Origin: Muribaculaceae bacterium
Lineage (GTDB): Bacteria > Bacteroidota > Bacteroidia > Bacteroidales > Muribaculaceae
Assembly: GCA_029051525.1 (NCBI GenBank)
Contig: JAIDKG010000005.1
Coordinates: 1-53,842, forward strand
Length of the DNA: 53,842 nt
Reading direction: 5' to 3'
Shown: piece after piece, positions 41,907 through 51,172 of the stretch
Numbering within the stretch: the first letter of the stretch is position 1
How the letters are laid out: each line of letters starts with the position of its first letter
Made by a program: the position numbers and the translations under genes
The notes under the pieces: model-generated
What the model was told of the DNA's origin: nothing
What the model saw: only the letters and a program-made list of their open reading frames with translations
Database searches by the model: none

Positions 41907-44174
41907 ATGGAAGCATCTTTACACCTGAAGACACTCTCTGTGCTGGCAGCCTCGATATTGGGCGCCTCCGCAGCCTGGAGCGCTCCGGCAGCCCCGGGCA
42001 ATCTGAAGGCCGATGTCAATGGCCTTATCGTCGACCTCACCTGGGATTGGGGCAATACCGGCGCATGTATACTCAACGAAGGTTTCGAGGACGAAACCTT
42101 CCCCCCGGCCGGATGGGAAATCGAACGTGGTTATACAATGGGTGAAATCGGCAATTGGATCCGCTATACTTTCGAGCCTGAAGATGATGAGACTCTGGCC
42201 CATAGCGGATGTTCCACAGCTATGCTGATGATGGCCGATGAATATGACGAGGAAGACCCCTCCACCATGCATCAGGATGAATGGCTTATCGTGAAGCCGG
42301 GTGCGGGAGCTGAATATATGGAGTTCTGGTATTTCCTTCATCCGGAACTGCTCTATGTGGGTGGATTCAGAGATTTCCCCGACCATTACTATGTGAAAAT
42401 CAGCCGCGACAATGGCGATACCTGGACCGAACTCTGGGATGGCCGTTGGGATATGGGAGATACCGATCAGGTGCAGCCTGCGGCTCTTTTCCTGGGTGAG
42501 CCGGCCGATGACAATACTCTGGTGGCTTTCAATGCCGTGAGCGGTGAGGAGGAAAGTCTATACTTCCTCTGGGCGGTGGATGATGTGCAGTTCTACACCG
42601 CCTCGGAGGCCGGTGCGCTCCGCCCACGGCTCTCTACGCGTGAGCGCCATGCTCTGCCGGAGGGTGTGCGCACTCATCGCCCGTATGCTCCCGCTCCCGC
42701 TGCCCGCCGCATGGCGCGCCTCTCGGAGAGTGAATGGCTCAATGCGGGGCAGACCACTTTCCGCATCTATCTCGACGATAAAGTGGTGGCCGACTATGTG
42801 AAGCGCCTCAATTACACCGATTATAACTCGAAGGATAAGGGCACACACACTTTCCGCGTCATGGCCTGGAATGAGGCCACTGATACGGAATATGCCTCTG
42901 CCAGCGTAGATGTGGAGATCGGTGATTTCTATTTCCTCGCTCCTACACAGGTCAAGGGGTATTGGACCGAGGAAAAAGATGGCAAGTTCCAGATTGAGGT
43001 GGGCTGGGAGGGCCCCGACAGTGATCAGCAGCCCTCTTACTATAATGTCTATGTAAATGATAAGAATATCGGCCGTGCCGATATGGAGGAATATCCCTAT
43101 TTCATGGGGCAGACCGGTCTGCCTAAGGGTGCATATAAATTCGGCGTAGAGGCTGTGTATGAGCTCCCGGAGGGTAAATCGGAAATTGTGGAGACCTATG
43201 TGTTCCCGGGCACAAGAGTGACTCCGGTGGCTCTCACCGTGGCTGATGAGGGGGAATCGCATCTCCTATCCTGGACTATGCCGCAGATCGATGAGGAATA
43301 TGATGCTCCCGAGGCATTCCACATATACCGAGGCCAGGAACTGATCGGCAAGGTGGATGATGGCTCTATGCGTTTCACTGCTGCCGATGCGCCACAGGGG
43401 AAATACACCTATGCCGTGCATGCCATCTATGCCGATGGCGCAGTGTCGCTTCCGGCCACGGCGGCTGTCACGAAGGGTGAACCGGTTATGGCAGAGCTTC
43501 CTATTTTTGAGAATTTTGATTCGGCGCATCTCCCTGCGGGTTGGGATGTGGAACTCGTTGACCCCTTTGGGCGAGTGAAGGAGATGTATGCCTGGAGATT
43601 CGACAATTGGTTCGGCCTCACCCCCGATCCGGCCTCCGGTATCGCCGGCGGCTTCGCCTCGATCAGCTGTGCCGATGCCGGTCTCAATCTTGTGGAGAGC
43701 TATCTCTATACCCCTGAGTTTGAGATTCCTGCCGAGGGTGAAACTATTGTGGCTTTCAACCGCTGGCACTCTGAGGAGGAGATTGGCCCGTCGGGTCCGG
43801 CGCTGTGTGAGATGCAGATCTCTACCGATGGTGGCGAGAATTGGAAACCACTGGTGGATCTGAAAACTACAGATATCGACCGTCTTTCTATCTCTCTGGC
43901 CGATTATGCCGGCAAGCGTGCGGCAGTGCGCTGGGGCGTGAAGGGTCGCGCTTCGGGTATCCTGGCTATCGACAATGTGGCTATCGGCGATGCCTCGGTG
44001 CTCTCTGTGGGTGGTGTGGCAGTCGATTCTGCCTGCTCGCATGTGGATCTGCTCACTCCGGCCGGTGTGGTGCTGCGCCGCGGTATGCCTGTGGCCGACA
44101 TTTCCACACTTCCTGCCGGCCTCTACATCGTGCGTCAGCCTGATGGTCGCGCCTCGAAGGTGATGATTCGATAA
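41907..44174 (+). CDS. Secreted choice-of-anchor J / fibronectin-like protein with sorting tail
   Basis: A 755-residue exported protein. Signal peptide about 1-27 (ending ASAAWSA). Residues about 50-230 (NEGFEDETFPPAGWEIERGY, then DEWLIVKPGAG, YYVKISRDNGDTWTEL) and about 530-680 (PIFENFDSAHLPAGWDVELV, LYTPEFEIP) are two choice-of-anchor J / cleaved-adhesin type beta-sandwiches. Between them are fibronectin-like stretches (TFRIYLDDKVVADY, YYNVYVNDKNIGR, FHIYRGQELIGKV). The end (DISTLPAGLYIVRQPDGRAS) is a T9SS tail. Such proteins bind host or dietary glycans or proteins, or act with partner proteases; no catalytic residue is seen. It lies downstream of the TPR/AraC regulator. Confidence 0.8.
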   Translation: MEASLHLKTLSVLAASILGASAAWSAPAAPGNLKADVNGLIVDLTWDWGNTGACILNEGFEDETFPPAGWEIERGYTMGEIGNWIRYTFEPEDDETLAHSGCSTAMLMMADEYDEEDPSTMHQDEWLIVKPGAGAEYMEFWYFLHPELLYVGGFRDFPDHYYVKISRDNGDTWTELWDGRWDMGDTDQVQPAALFLGEPADDNTLVAFNAVSGEEESLYFLWAVDDVQFYTASEAGALRPRLSTRERHALPEGVRTHRPYAPAPAARRMARLSESEWLNAGQTTFRIYLDDKVVADYVKRLNYTDYNSKDKGTHTFRVMAWNEATDTEYASASVDVEIGDFYFLAPTQVKGYWTEEKDGKFQIEVGWEGPDSDQQPSYYNVYVNDKNIGRADMEEYPYFMGQTGLPKGAYKFGVEAVYELPEGKSEIVETYVFPGTRVTPVALTVADEGESHLLSWTMPQIDEEYDAPEAFHIYRGQELIGKVDDGSMRFTAADAPQGKYTYAVHAIYADGAVSLPATAAVTKGEPVMAELPIFENFDSAHLPAGWDVELVDPFGRVKEMYAWRFDNWFGLTPDPASGIAGGFASISCADAGLNLVESYLYTPEFEIPAEGETIVAFNRWHSEEEIGPSGPALCEMQISTDGGENWKPLVDLKTTDIDRLSISLADYAGKRAAVRWGVKGRASGILAIDNVAIGDASVLSVGGVAVDSACSHVDLLTPAGVVLRRGMPVADISTLPAGLYIVRQPDGRASKVMIR

Positions 44175-44194
44175 GCCGCTTTACATACTGAAAT

Positions 44195-44236
44195 GCTGTG
44201 CCCGGGCCGAGAATGGCTTGGGCATAGCTTTTTTGT
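44195..44236 (+). terminator. Terminator after the choice-of-anchor protein gene
   Basis: GCTGTGCCC at 44195-44203 pairs with GGGCATAGC at 44220-44228 (one G-U) and is followed by six T. Confidence 0.85.
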
Positions 44237-44267
44237 GGGCAATTGCATCCTTACGGGGGTGGGGAGT

Positions 44268-44299
44268 GTTGTATTTTGGCGCGAAAATCGTTATTTTTG
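44268..44299 (+). promoter_or_regulatory. Promoter for the glucosaminidase gene
   Basis: GTTG at 44268-44271 (one mismatch to TTTG), a 20-bp spacer and TATTTTTG at 44292-44299. Confidence 0.5.
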
Positions 44300-44359
44300 C
44301 AGTTAGGAAATGGATTGCAGGTTATTTCTGCGCGATATTCTACTTTATAGCTACCCTAT

Positions 44360-45241
44360 ATGCTACTGTTACGACATCTTTTCACTATTCTGATGCTGAT
44401 TCTCCCGGCCATGATGCTGGGGAATGCCTATGAAGATTATATAGAGCGCTACGGCGGCATGGCCGTGGAGCAGATGCGGCTGTATGGTGTGCCGGCTTCA
44501 ATCACACTGGCGCAGGGGCTGCTGGAGAGCGCCGCGGGGCGCTCCACATTGGCTATGGAGGGGAATAACCATTTCGGAATCAAGTGCCATAAGGAGTGGA
44601 GCGGGGCTTCGATGCTGCGCAATGATGATGCGCCCGATGAGTGCTTCAGGGTGTATGATTCCCCTGAGGATTCTTTTCGCGACCATTCTCTCTTTTTGCG
44701 CCGGCAGCGCTATGCCTCTCTCTTCGACCTCGCGCCGACCGATTATGAGGGGTGGGCTCGCGGACTGAAAAAGTGCGGCTATGCCACCGACCCCAACTAT
44801 GCCGACCGCCTGATATCGATCATAGAGCTTTACTCCCTTCAGGATTTCGACAGCGATCATCTGCAGCGGCTGGAGGAGGGTGCGGATTTCATACATCGCA
44901 ATCTGTTGAGCCGTCATGCCATCCGTAAGAGCCGGGGGCTGCACTATGTGATAGCCCAACCTGGCGATACCTATGCCGGCATAGCCAAGGAATTGAAGCT
45001 CAATAAGAAAAAACTGATGCTCTATAATGATGTCGATGCCGATGGTGAAATCAAGGCCTGGGAGGAGGTATATCTTCAGCCCAAGCATGAGGAGGCTCCC
45101 GATGATGTGGCGGTGGCCACGATCGGCGATGGAGAGTCGATGCATTCCGTGGCCCAGCGCTATGGCATGAGGCTCTACACTCTGCGCCGCCTCAATCCCG
45201 ATGTGGCCGACTCTCCGGGTGCGCGTCTGCGTCTGCGATAG
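44360..45241 (+). CDS. Exported peptidoglycan glucosaminidase (GH73) with LysM
   Basis: A 293-residue cell-wall hydrolase. Residues 1-22 form a signal peptide (MLLLRHLFTILMLILPAMML, cut near GNA). The GH73/FlgJ domain spans about 25-165, with SITLAQGLLESAAGRSTLAM (catalytic Glu56) and NNHFGIKCHKEWSG; FRVYDSPEDSFRDHSLFLR and GYATDPNYADRLISIIELY are usual for the family. Two LysM-like regions follow (LHYVIAQPGDTYAGIAKELK and DGESMHSVAQRYGMRLYTLR), which bind peptidoglycan. It would cut beta-1,4 GlcNAc-MurNAc links during growth or division. It stands alone with its own promoter, upstream of tRNA-Arg. Confidence 0.9.
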   Translation: MLLLRHLFTILMLILPAMMLGNAYEDYIERYGGMAVEQMRLYGVPASITLAQGLLESAAGRSTLAMEGNNHFGIKCHKEWSGASMLRNDDAPDECFRVYDSPEDSFRDHSLFLRRQRYASLFDLAPTDYEGWARGLKKCGYATDPNYADRLISIIELYSLQDFDSDHLQRLEEGADFIHRNLLSRHAIRKSRGLHYVIAQPGDTYAGIAKELKLNKKKLMLYNDVDADGEIKAWEEVYLQPKHEEAPDDVAVATIGDGESMHSVAQRYGMRLYTLRRLNPDVADSPGARLRLR

Positions 45242-45358
45242 GAGAATTGACCCGGAGCGGAGCCTGTGATAAGCGGGGCAGGGGAGAGGTTGGAAACACT
45301 CAAACGGGGTGGATAAAACAATTAATTAATATTATTTAAGATTTTTTTTCACTCGTCA

Positions 45359-45390
45359 CTTGGCGATTCTCTGATTATCATCTATATTTG
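45359..45390 (+). promoter_or_regulatory. Promoter of tRNA-Arg
   Basis: CTTG at 45359-45362, a 20-bp spacer and TATATTTG at 45383-45390, about 64 bp before the tRNA. Confidence 0.6.
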
Positions 45391-45453
45391 CAGATGGAAT
45401 TGCGGGATATGGGTAGGCTGTGGCCGGTCCCTATCCTGTCGATACCATGAGAA

Positions 45454-45525
45454 GCCTCTGTAGTTCAACGGATAGAATAGAAGTTTCCTAAACTTTAGAT
45501 AGGAGTTCGATTCTCCTCGGAGGTA
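45454..45525 (+). tRNA. tRNA-Arg (anticodon CCT), CCA not encoded
   Basis: Starts GCCTCTGTAGTTCAACGG and ends CGGAGGTA. The anticodon arm AGTTTCCTAAACT carries CCT, reading AGG. The T arm is AGGAGTTCGATTCTCCT. The acceptor pair G1-T72 is a wobble. CCA is not encoded (CAAT follows), unlike tRNA-Ser in this window. The M6 protease gene lies about 140 bp downstream. Confidence 0.93.
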
Positions 45526-45666
45526 CAATATTTCATACCATAATCATTCTCTTCAAGGTGGTTAGTCCATCGGCGGAGAGTAGCCGTCTGTAAGATGCCA
45601 TGCAAGAGCCCGGCGCCGGAGGGCGGATTTTTTTATAACGTAACCCCATACATCATCATCGCGCTT

Positions 45667-47760
45667 ATGAGACTTCAAAAACTCTTTGCATTCGGAGCGC
45701 TGGCAGCCCTTCCACTACTTGCTGCCGCACGCCCTGCTACTCCGGAGCTGCTGCGCCATGTCAACCCCGACGGCAGCGTCGTGGAGTATCGTCTGCATGG
45801 CAATGAGCACTTCAGCTACATCACCGACGCCGAGGGCGTCAGCATCCTCGAATATAAAGACGGGCGCCTGGAGCAGGCATTCCGCAATGGCGCTGCGCTG
45901 CGCGCAGTGGATAGCGATATCGATCTGCTCCGCGCAGAGGCTCCTGAGCCCTTTCAGGCTAATACCAAGGTCACCAACCGTATGGCTCCGCTGGTAATGG
46001 CCGGACCCGACAAGGGTCGCACCACCTATAATACCATTGGCAAAGTACCCTCGTGTGTGATTCTTCTCGAATTTCCCGATGTCCCCTTCTCGGCGGCAAA
46101 TCCGGTGGATCAGTACAACCGTCTCTGCAATGAGGAGGGATATAGCGACTATGGCGGCCGCGGATCGGCTCGAGACTATTATATGGCGTGTTCGAATGGT
46201 AAGTTTGAGCCGCAGTTTGACGTGTATGGCCCTGTGAAGCTTGAGCATACTTCGGCTTGGTATACCAATCAGGAGGACTACGACTCAAGATATCCCTCCT
46301 CCGACAAGGGCCCCCGTTGGGGACAGGCTCTCTATGAGGCAATCACAGCACTCGACAAGGATGTGGATTTCTCGAAATATGACTGCGATAATGATGGAGT
46401 CATCGATAATATCTTCTTCTTCTACAGTGGTTATGGTCAGGCCGACGGTGGTGGCGTCACCACAATCTGGCCCCACCAGAGCGACTATTTGCGATTCACC
46501 AGTAGATATGGGTGGCCGCTGGGTCTTCCCGAGCTGAAACCTGATGGTGTGAGCTTCCGCACCTATGCCTGCGCCAATGAGCTCAGCAATTCTAAGTCAA
46601 TCCCCTCATCGGAGCGCCCGTATATGGATGGTATCGGCGCTTTCTGCCATGAGTATGGCCATGTGCTCGGTCTGCCCGACCTCTACGACACCGGCTACAA
46701 TGGCTGCAAGACCCCGGGTCGCTTCTCCGTCATGGACCAGGGTAGCTACAACGAGCTCTCCACCTGTCCGCCGCTCTTCTCTGCCTATGAGCAGTGGCTC
46801 TGCCGCTGGCTCGAATATACCGATGCTGAGGATGGTGAGACATATCAGCTGAATCCGCTCTGCGACAGCGACCGCAATGCTGTGCGTCTGCGCATACGCA
46901 TGCCTGGAAGTGCCGGCGGATATGAGACTGAGTATTATGTGATTGAGTCGCGTGGTCCGGAAAGCTGGGATTACTCGATGCCTGAGCATGGTGTGCTTAT
47001 CTGGCGTATCAACTACAACAACTCTGTCTGGGCTGATAATAAAGTGAATTCCGGTACAACCCCCTATGTAGAGCTCATTGAGCCTTCGCTCGATGTGACC
47101 GCATGGCCGGGTGAGTGGGAGGATTACACCTATATCACCCCGCAGATGAAGGTGCTTGCGCCGGTCTGCAATAGCCGCCGTCCGATCGATGTGACTATCT
47201 CGAATATCACCTACGATTATGCCACCGGCGATGCCTCGATTGAATACAATAAGTATAAGCCTCTCGCCGAAGCTCCTGTGATGAGTGAATATCCCGTGAG
47301 AAGCGAGGAGAGTCGTGAGTTTACTCTCCGCTGGACCGGCCTCCCCGATGCTCAGAGCTACTGTCTGACAGTGAGCCGCGAGGATACGAATGGCAATAGC
47401 TTCTACGTGGATAACCTCAATGAAACCAATGTGGGCAATGTGACCGAATATACAGTGCGCAATATCACCATCAATCAGTGGACTCAGAAATTCAGCGCCT
47501 CGGTGCGTGGATTCGCCGGTGTGCCGGGAGCAGTGATCTCGAATGTGGTGAATTTCGTGCCCGCCGAGCTCCCCACTTCCGGTGTGGATGGCGTTGAGTT
47601 AGACGTGCCCGTAATCATGGGTGGTCAGGGCTGCATCGTGGCTCCGGAAGGTGCGAAGGTATTCAACCTGAGCGGCGTGGAATGCGGCACTGAGAATCTC
47701 CCCGCAGGAGTATATCTCGTGGTGACTACCGGCGCTACTGCCAAGGTGCAGGTGCGCTGA
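45667..47760 (+). CDS. Secreted M6-family metalloprotease with T9SS-type tail
   Basis: A 697-residue zinc endopeptidase. The start MRLQKLFAFGALAALPLLAA at 45667 gives a clear signal peptide; the frame is open from 45595 without one. A propeptide-like region follows (HVNPDGSVVEYRLHGNEHFS, then YITDAEG), then the catalytic domain with FCHEYGHVLGLPDLYDTG: His328, Glu329 and His332 of HExxH and the following GLPD form the metal site of the immune-inhibitor-A-like M6 group. CDNDGVIDNIFFFYSGYGQA is a typical preceding calcium-like loop. A fibronectin-like region (about 555-640) and a T9SS tail (VFNLSGVECGTENLPAGVYL) end the protein. It probably degrades host or diet proteins on the cell surface. 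Confidence 0.9.
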   Translation: MRLQKLFAFGALAALPLLAAARPATPELLRHVNPDGSVVEYRLHGNEHFSYITDAEGVSILEYKDGRLEQAFRNGAALRAVDSDIDLLRAEAPEPFQANTKVTNRMAPLVMAGPDKGRTTYNTIGKVPSCVILLEFPDVPFSAANPVDQYNRLCNEEGYSDYGGRGSARDYYMACSNGKFEPQFDVYGPVKLEHTSAWYTNQEDYDSRYPSSDKGPRWGQALYEAITALDKDVDFSKYDCDNDGVIDNIFFFYSGYGQADGGGVTTIWPHQSDYLRFTSRYGWPLGLPELKPDGVSFRTYACANELSNSKSIPSSERPYMDGIGAFCHEYGHVLGLPDLYDTGYNGCKTPGRFSVMDQGSYNELSTCPPLFSAYEQWLCRWLEYTDAEDGETYQLNPLCDSDRNAVRLRIRMPGSAGGYETEYYVIESRGPESWDYSMPEHGVLIWRINYNNSVWADNKVNSGTTPYVELIEPSLDVTAWPGEWEDYTYITPQMKVLAPVCNSRRPIDVTISNITYDYATGDASIEYNKYKPLAEAPVMSEYPVRSEESREFTLRWTGLPDAQSYCLTVSREDTNGNSFYVDNLNETNVGNVTEYTVRNITINQWTQKFSASVRGFAGVPGAVISNVVNFVPAELPTSGVDGVELDVPVIMGGQGCIVAPEGAKVFNLSGVECGTENLPAGVYLVVTTGATAKVQVR

Positions 47761-47905
47761 TCAGCGGCTCCCCCCTCCGGCCCGGCGCAGTGGCGCCGAG
47801 GAGGCCGGAATAGAGAGAAAACATTGAAAAAGGGTTAAAAAGCCCCCTTTGTGGAGGTGAAAACGACCCAAAACCGAGATTAAACGAAAAAAAGTGCCCG
47901 AAGAA

Positions 47906-47937
47906 GTTGGTAAATATCAAGAAACTAACTAACTTTG
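47906..47937 (+). promoter_or_regulatory. Promoter of the yceD-rpmF gene set
   Basis: GTTG at 47906-47909 (one mismatch to TTTG), a 20-bp spacer and TAACTTTG at 47930-47937. The open frame's ATG at 47907 is upstream of this start, so translation begins later. Confidence 0.65.
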
Positions 47938-47990
47938 TGGCGCTTTTTTTAATATATGGGTCAATCCGGCCCTCAAAGAATAGCATTATC

Positions 47991-48530
47991 GTGGGAAAAT
48001 TCACAGCATATAAAGTGCAGCTCGCCCAGCTCAAGGATGGACACCATGAGCAGGATTTTGTCATTGACACTGACTTTTTCAAGAATATGGAGCGCACCGA
48101 TATCCATAAAGCGGATGTAAAGGTGCATCTCGACCTCGAGAAGAAGCATGATGTCTATGACTGCACATTCCATTGTCAAGGTGTAGTGGAGGTGGCGTGC
48201 GACCGCTGTCTCGATCCGCTCGAGATTGAAATCGACACTACATATCACATCATCGTGAAGTATGGCGAGGAATACAATGACGAGAGCGATGATATACTGG
48301 TGATCCCCGAGAGCAATACCTATCTCAATGTGGCCTATATGCTCTACGACACAGTCGTGCTCTGCATCCCCCTGCGCCACGTGCATCCGATAGGGAAATG
48401 CAATCGCGCCATGCTCACCGCCCTGAGCAAGCACCGCTCAGCCGGAGCCGATGGCGACGAAGCCGATGATCAGGCCGATTATGCCGACACCGTCGAGGTG
48501 GACCCCTCAGTGCCTGGCGCCGACGATTGA
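47991..48530 (+). CDS. yceD: YceD/DUF177 family protein
   Basis: A 179-residue cytosolic protein of the YceD family, linked to 23S rRNA accumulation and nearly always next to rpmF. The central CQGVVEVACDRCLDPLEIEI contains the family Cys pair and is followed by HIIVKYGEEYNDESDDILVI. RHVHPIGKCNRAMLTALSKH is near the end, before an acidic tail. The start is GTG at 47991 (VGKFTAYKVQ); the ATG at 47907 lies upstream of the predicted transcription start. rpmF follows after 90 nt. Confidence 0.88.
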   Translation: MGKFTAYKVQLAQLKDGHHEQDFVIDTDFFKNMERTDIHKADVKVHLDLEKKHDVYDCTFHCQGVVEVACDRCLDPLEIEIDTTYHIIVKYGEEYNDESDDILVIPESNTYLNVAYMLYDTVVLCIPLRHVHPIGKCNRAMLTALSKHRSAGADGDEADDQADYADTVEVDPSVPGADD

Positions 48531-48620
48531 GATTCTCCATGCTCACAGCCTGGCTTCCCCCCGGGGGAGGCGGCGCGGTGAGCTTCACAACAGATAAAAA
48601 CAATTAAAAGAAGATAGAAA

Positions 48621-48809
48621 ATGGCACATCCTAAACGCAGACAATCGCATACCAGAACTGCGAAACGTCGCACACACGACAAAGCTCTTATCCCCACTCT
48701 CGCCATCTGCCCCAACTGCGGCGCATGGCATATGTATCACTACGTATGTGGCGAGTGCGGTTACTACCGCGGTAAGCTGGTGATCGATAAGAACACTGTG
48801 ACAGTCTGA
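48621..48809 (+). CDS. rpmF: 50S ribosomal protein L32
   Basis: A 62-residue ribosomal protein. MAHPKRRQSHTRTAKRRTHD is the typical basic start, and CPNCGAWHMYHYVCGECGYY has two CxxC pairs that bind zinc. It follows yceD and precedes fabH, an order shared by many bacteria (rpmF-plsX-fabH); plsX is absent from this position. Confidence 0.97.
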   Translation: MAHPKRRQSHTRTAKRRTHDKALIPTLAICPNCGAWHMYHYVCGECGYYRGKLVIDKNTVTV

Positions 48810-48875
48810 TCCACTCACTGACACCGGCTCGCTCGGCAACGCAGCGACCGGAAAAAAGTTTGCAGACTCCCCCGC

Positions 48876-48930
48876 TTTAGATTGTCTATGGCCCGTGAGG
48901 ATTGCCCTCCGGGCATAGGCAATCTAAAAC
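48876..48930 (+). terminator. Long hairpin between rpmF and fabH
   Basis: TTTAGATTG-CTATG-CCCG (48876-48895) pairs with CGGG-CATAG-CAATCTAAA (48910-48928) with two small G/T bulges. AAAC follows on the plus strand, so it is either a partial terminator or a control element in the fabH leader. Confidence 0.6.
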
Positions 48931-48979
48931 ACATTTTACCCCCACCGCGTACTATTTTTAAATTCTTACCTCCACTGTT

Positions 48980-49975
48980 ATGCAACACGCAATCATAAGC
49001 GGCATCGCCTCCTATGTGCCCGATGATATCCTGGATAATGAGATGCTCTCGAAGATGGTCGACACCAACGATGAGTGGATCACTACCAGAGTCGGTGTCA
49101 AAGAGCGCCGCATTCTCAAAGAGGAGGGAAAGGGCTCAAGTTACCTCGGCATACAAGCCGTCAACAAACTCCTTGCCGAGACCGGCACTCCCAAAGAGGA
49201 GATCGATCTCCTGGTCTGTGCCACTTCCAATCCTGACTACCGTTTCCCGTCGACGGCAAGCGTAATCCAGCATGAATGCGGTCTGCATCATGCCTATGGC
49301 TATGATATTCAGGCCGCATGCGCCGGTTTCATTGTCACTATGCAGGCTGCGCGCGCTTACATCGAATCGGGTCTATATAAGAAAATCATCGTGGTCTGCG
49401 CCGAGAAAATGTCGAGCATGACCAATTACGACGACCGCGCCACCTGCCCCCTCTTCGGCGATGCAGCCGCAGCAGTGCTCGTGGAGCCCTGCAATGAGGA
49501 GCTGGGTGTGATCGATGGCGAATTCCACGTGGATGGCACCGGTCTGCCTCATCTGCTGATGAAGGCCGGCGGAAGTGTGCTCCCCGCAAGTCATGCCACT
49601 GTCGATGCCGCCGAGCATTATGTATATCAGGAAGGGCGCGCAGTATATAAGCACGCCGTGAGCGATATGCTCTCTTCGTCGCAGCATGTGATGGAGCGCA
49701 ATGGCCTCACGGTAGATGATATCGACTGGTTTGTGCCTCACCAGGCCAACCTCCGCATCATCGAGGCCGTGGGTGGCCGACTCAAGGTGCCCGAGGAGAA
49801 GGTGCTCGTAAATATACAGCATCGCGGCAATACTTCGGCCGCTTCGATTCCCCTCTGTCTCGACGAGTGCAAGGGTCGCCTCCATAAGGGCGATAAAATC
49901 GTGATGACCGCCTTCGGTGCAGGTTTCACATGGGGCGCCCTCTATCTTATCTGGGCAATCGATCCCAAGAAATAA
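48980..49975 (+). CDS. fabH: 3-oxoacyl-ACP synthase III FabH
   Basis: A 331-residue condensing enzyme starting fatty acid synthesis from acetyl-CoA and malonyl-ACP. Catalytic Cys114 lies in DIQAACAGFIVTMQAARAYI, His254 in WFVPHQANLRIIEAVG and Asn284 in QHRGNTSAASIPLCLDECKG. WITTRVGVKERRI near 33-45 is the usual N-terminal signature. It is in the yceD-rpmF-fabH-era-der order. FabH sets the fatty-acid starter unit, which in Bacteroidales includes branched primers, so it may use branched acyl-CoA from the 2-oxoacid oxidoreductase route (inference). Confidence 0.96.
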   Translation: MQHAIISGIASYVPDDILDNEMLSKMVDTNDEWITTRVGVKERRILKEEGKGSSYLGIQAVNKLLAETGTPKEEIDLLVCATSNPDYRFPSTASVIQHECGLHHAYGYDIQAACAGFIVTMQAARAYIESGLYKKIIVVCAEKMSSMTNYDDRATCPLFGDAAAAVLVEPCNEELGVIDGEFHVDGTGLPHLLMKAGGSVLPASHATVDAAEHYVYQEGRAVYKHAVSDMLSSSQHVMERNGLTVDDIDWFVPHQANLRIIEAVGGRLKVPEEKVLVNIQHRGNTSAASIPLCLDECKGRLHKGDKIVMTAFGAGFTWGALYLIWAIDPKK

Positions 49976-50060
49976 TTGATATCGGGGAGGGGCTCGGCTT
50001 CCTGCCGCAAGTGCCCGAATGGGTATCACATCAACCCGCTTCCCCCGATTCTCTCATAAA

Positions 50061-50090
50061 TACGGTCCGCTGCGGGAGCAACGGACCGTA
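50061..50090 (+). other. Hairpin between fabH and era
   Basis: TACGGTCCG at 50061-50069 pairs perfectly with CGGACCGTA at 50082-50090 around a 12-nt loop. An A run, not T, follows on the plus strand, so it is not a classical terminator for fabH. Confidence 0.6.
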
Positions 50091-50164
50091 AAAACTTATA
50101 TAACCCCCTGCGCGTTAATACTGATGAGCCCAAGTCGGCTCAAATCGTCTTAACAGCATTTATT

Positions 50165-51079
50165 ATGGAAAACCAGGAATTGAATACCGTCAACCCCGCA
50201 CATCGCGCCGGTTTCGTAAATATAGTGGGCAACCCGAATGTGGGAAAGTCCACACTGATGAATGACCTCGTGGGCGAGCGCATCTCAATCATCACCAATA
50301 AGGCCCAGACCACTCGCCATCGTATCATGGGCATCGTCAATACTCCGGAGTATCAGATCGTGTATTCCGACACCCCGGGTGTGCTCAAACCGAAGTATCG
50401 CCTGCAGGAGTCGATGCTGGAGTTCTCGGAAGGGGCGCTGACCGATGCCGATATCCTGCTTTATGTCACTGATGTGGTGGAGGATCCGGAGAAGAATGCC
50501 GATTTCCTGGCTCGAGTGGCTAAGGAGAATATCCCGGTGCTGCTGGTGATCAATAAGGTGGATCTGCTCAAGAATAATGAGCAGCTCGAGGTGCTCGTCG
50601 GCGACTGGAAGAAGCGTCTGCCCAATGCGGAGATTTTCCCCACTTCGGCCACTGAGAAGTTTAATGTCGATAACCTGAAGACAAGAATCGTGGAGCTCCT
50701 CCCGGTGGCACCACCTTATTTCGGCAAGGATGCACTGACCGATAAGCCGGCGCGTTTCTTCGTGACCGAAATCATCCGCGAGAAACTCCTCCAGAACTAC
50801 GACAAGGAGATCCCCTATAGCACCGAAGTGGTGGTGGAGAAATTTGATGAGAAGGAGAATTCGATCCATATCATGGCGGTGATCTATGTGGAGCGCGATT
50901 CGCAGAAGGGTATCATCATCGGCAAGGGTGGCGAGAAAATCAAGAAAGTAGGCATCGAGTCGCGCCTTGATATCGAGAAATTCTTCGATAAGAAGGTGTT
51001 TCTCGAGATTTTCGTCAAGGTCGAGAAGGACTGGCGCAATCGCGAGAATAAGCTGAAACAGTTTGGCTATATAGATTGA
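50165..51079 (+). CDS. era: GTPase Era
   Basis: A 304-residue Ras-like GTPase that binds the 3' end of 16S rRNA during 30S assembly. The G1 motif is [17 protein letters not shown] near 22-38, followed by ISIITNKAQTTRHRIMGIV, the G3 DTPGV, and G4 INKVDL. The C-terminal KH domain is visible as VIYVERDSQKGIIIGKGGEK and IKKVGIESR. An 8-10 residue N-terminal extension precedes the G domain. der follows after 93 nt. Confidence 0.97.
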   Translation: MENQELNTVNPAHRAGFVNIVGNPNVGKSTLMNDLVGERISIITNKAQTTRHRIMGIVNTPEYQIVYSDTPGVLKPKYRLQESMLEFSEGALTDADILLYVTDVVEDPEKNADFLARVAKENIPVLLVINKVDLLKNNEQLEVLVGDWKKRLPNAEIFPTSATEKFNVDNLKTRIVELLPVAPPYFGKDALTDKPARFFVTEIIREKLLQNYDKEIPYSTEVVVEKFDEKENSIHIMAVIYVERDSQKGIIIGKGGEKIKKVGIESRLDIEKFFDKKVFLEIFVKVEKDWRNRENKLKQFGYID

Positions 51080-51172
51080 AGTGAATCATAAAGGGTGGCT
51101 ACTCCGTCGTCGCGGCAATCCGGGGAGGCAGAGCCGGCCATTAGAACATAACTTATCAATTAAGACTCTCAT

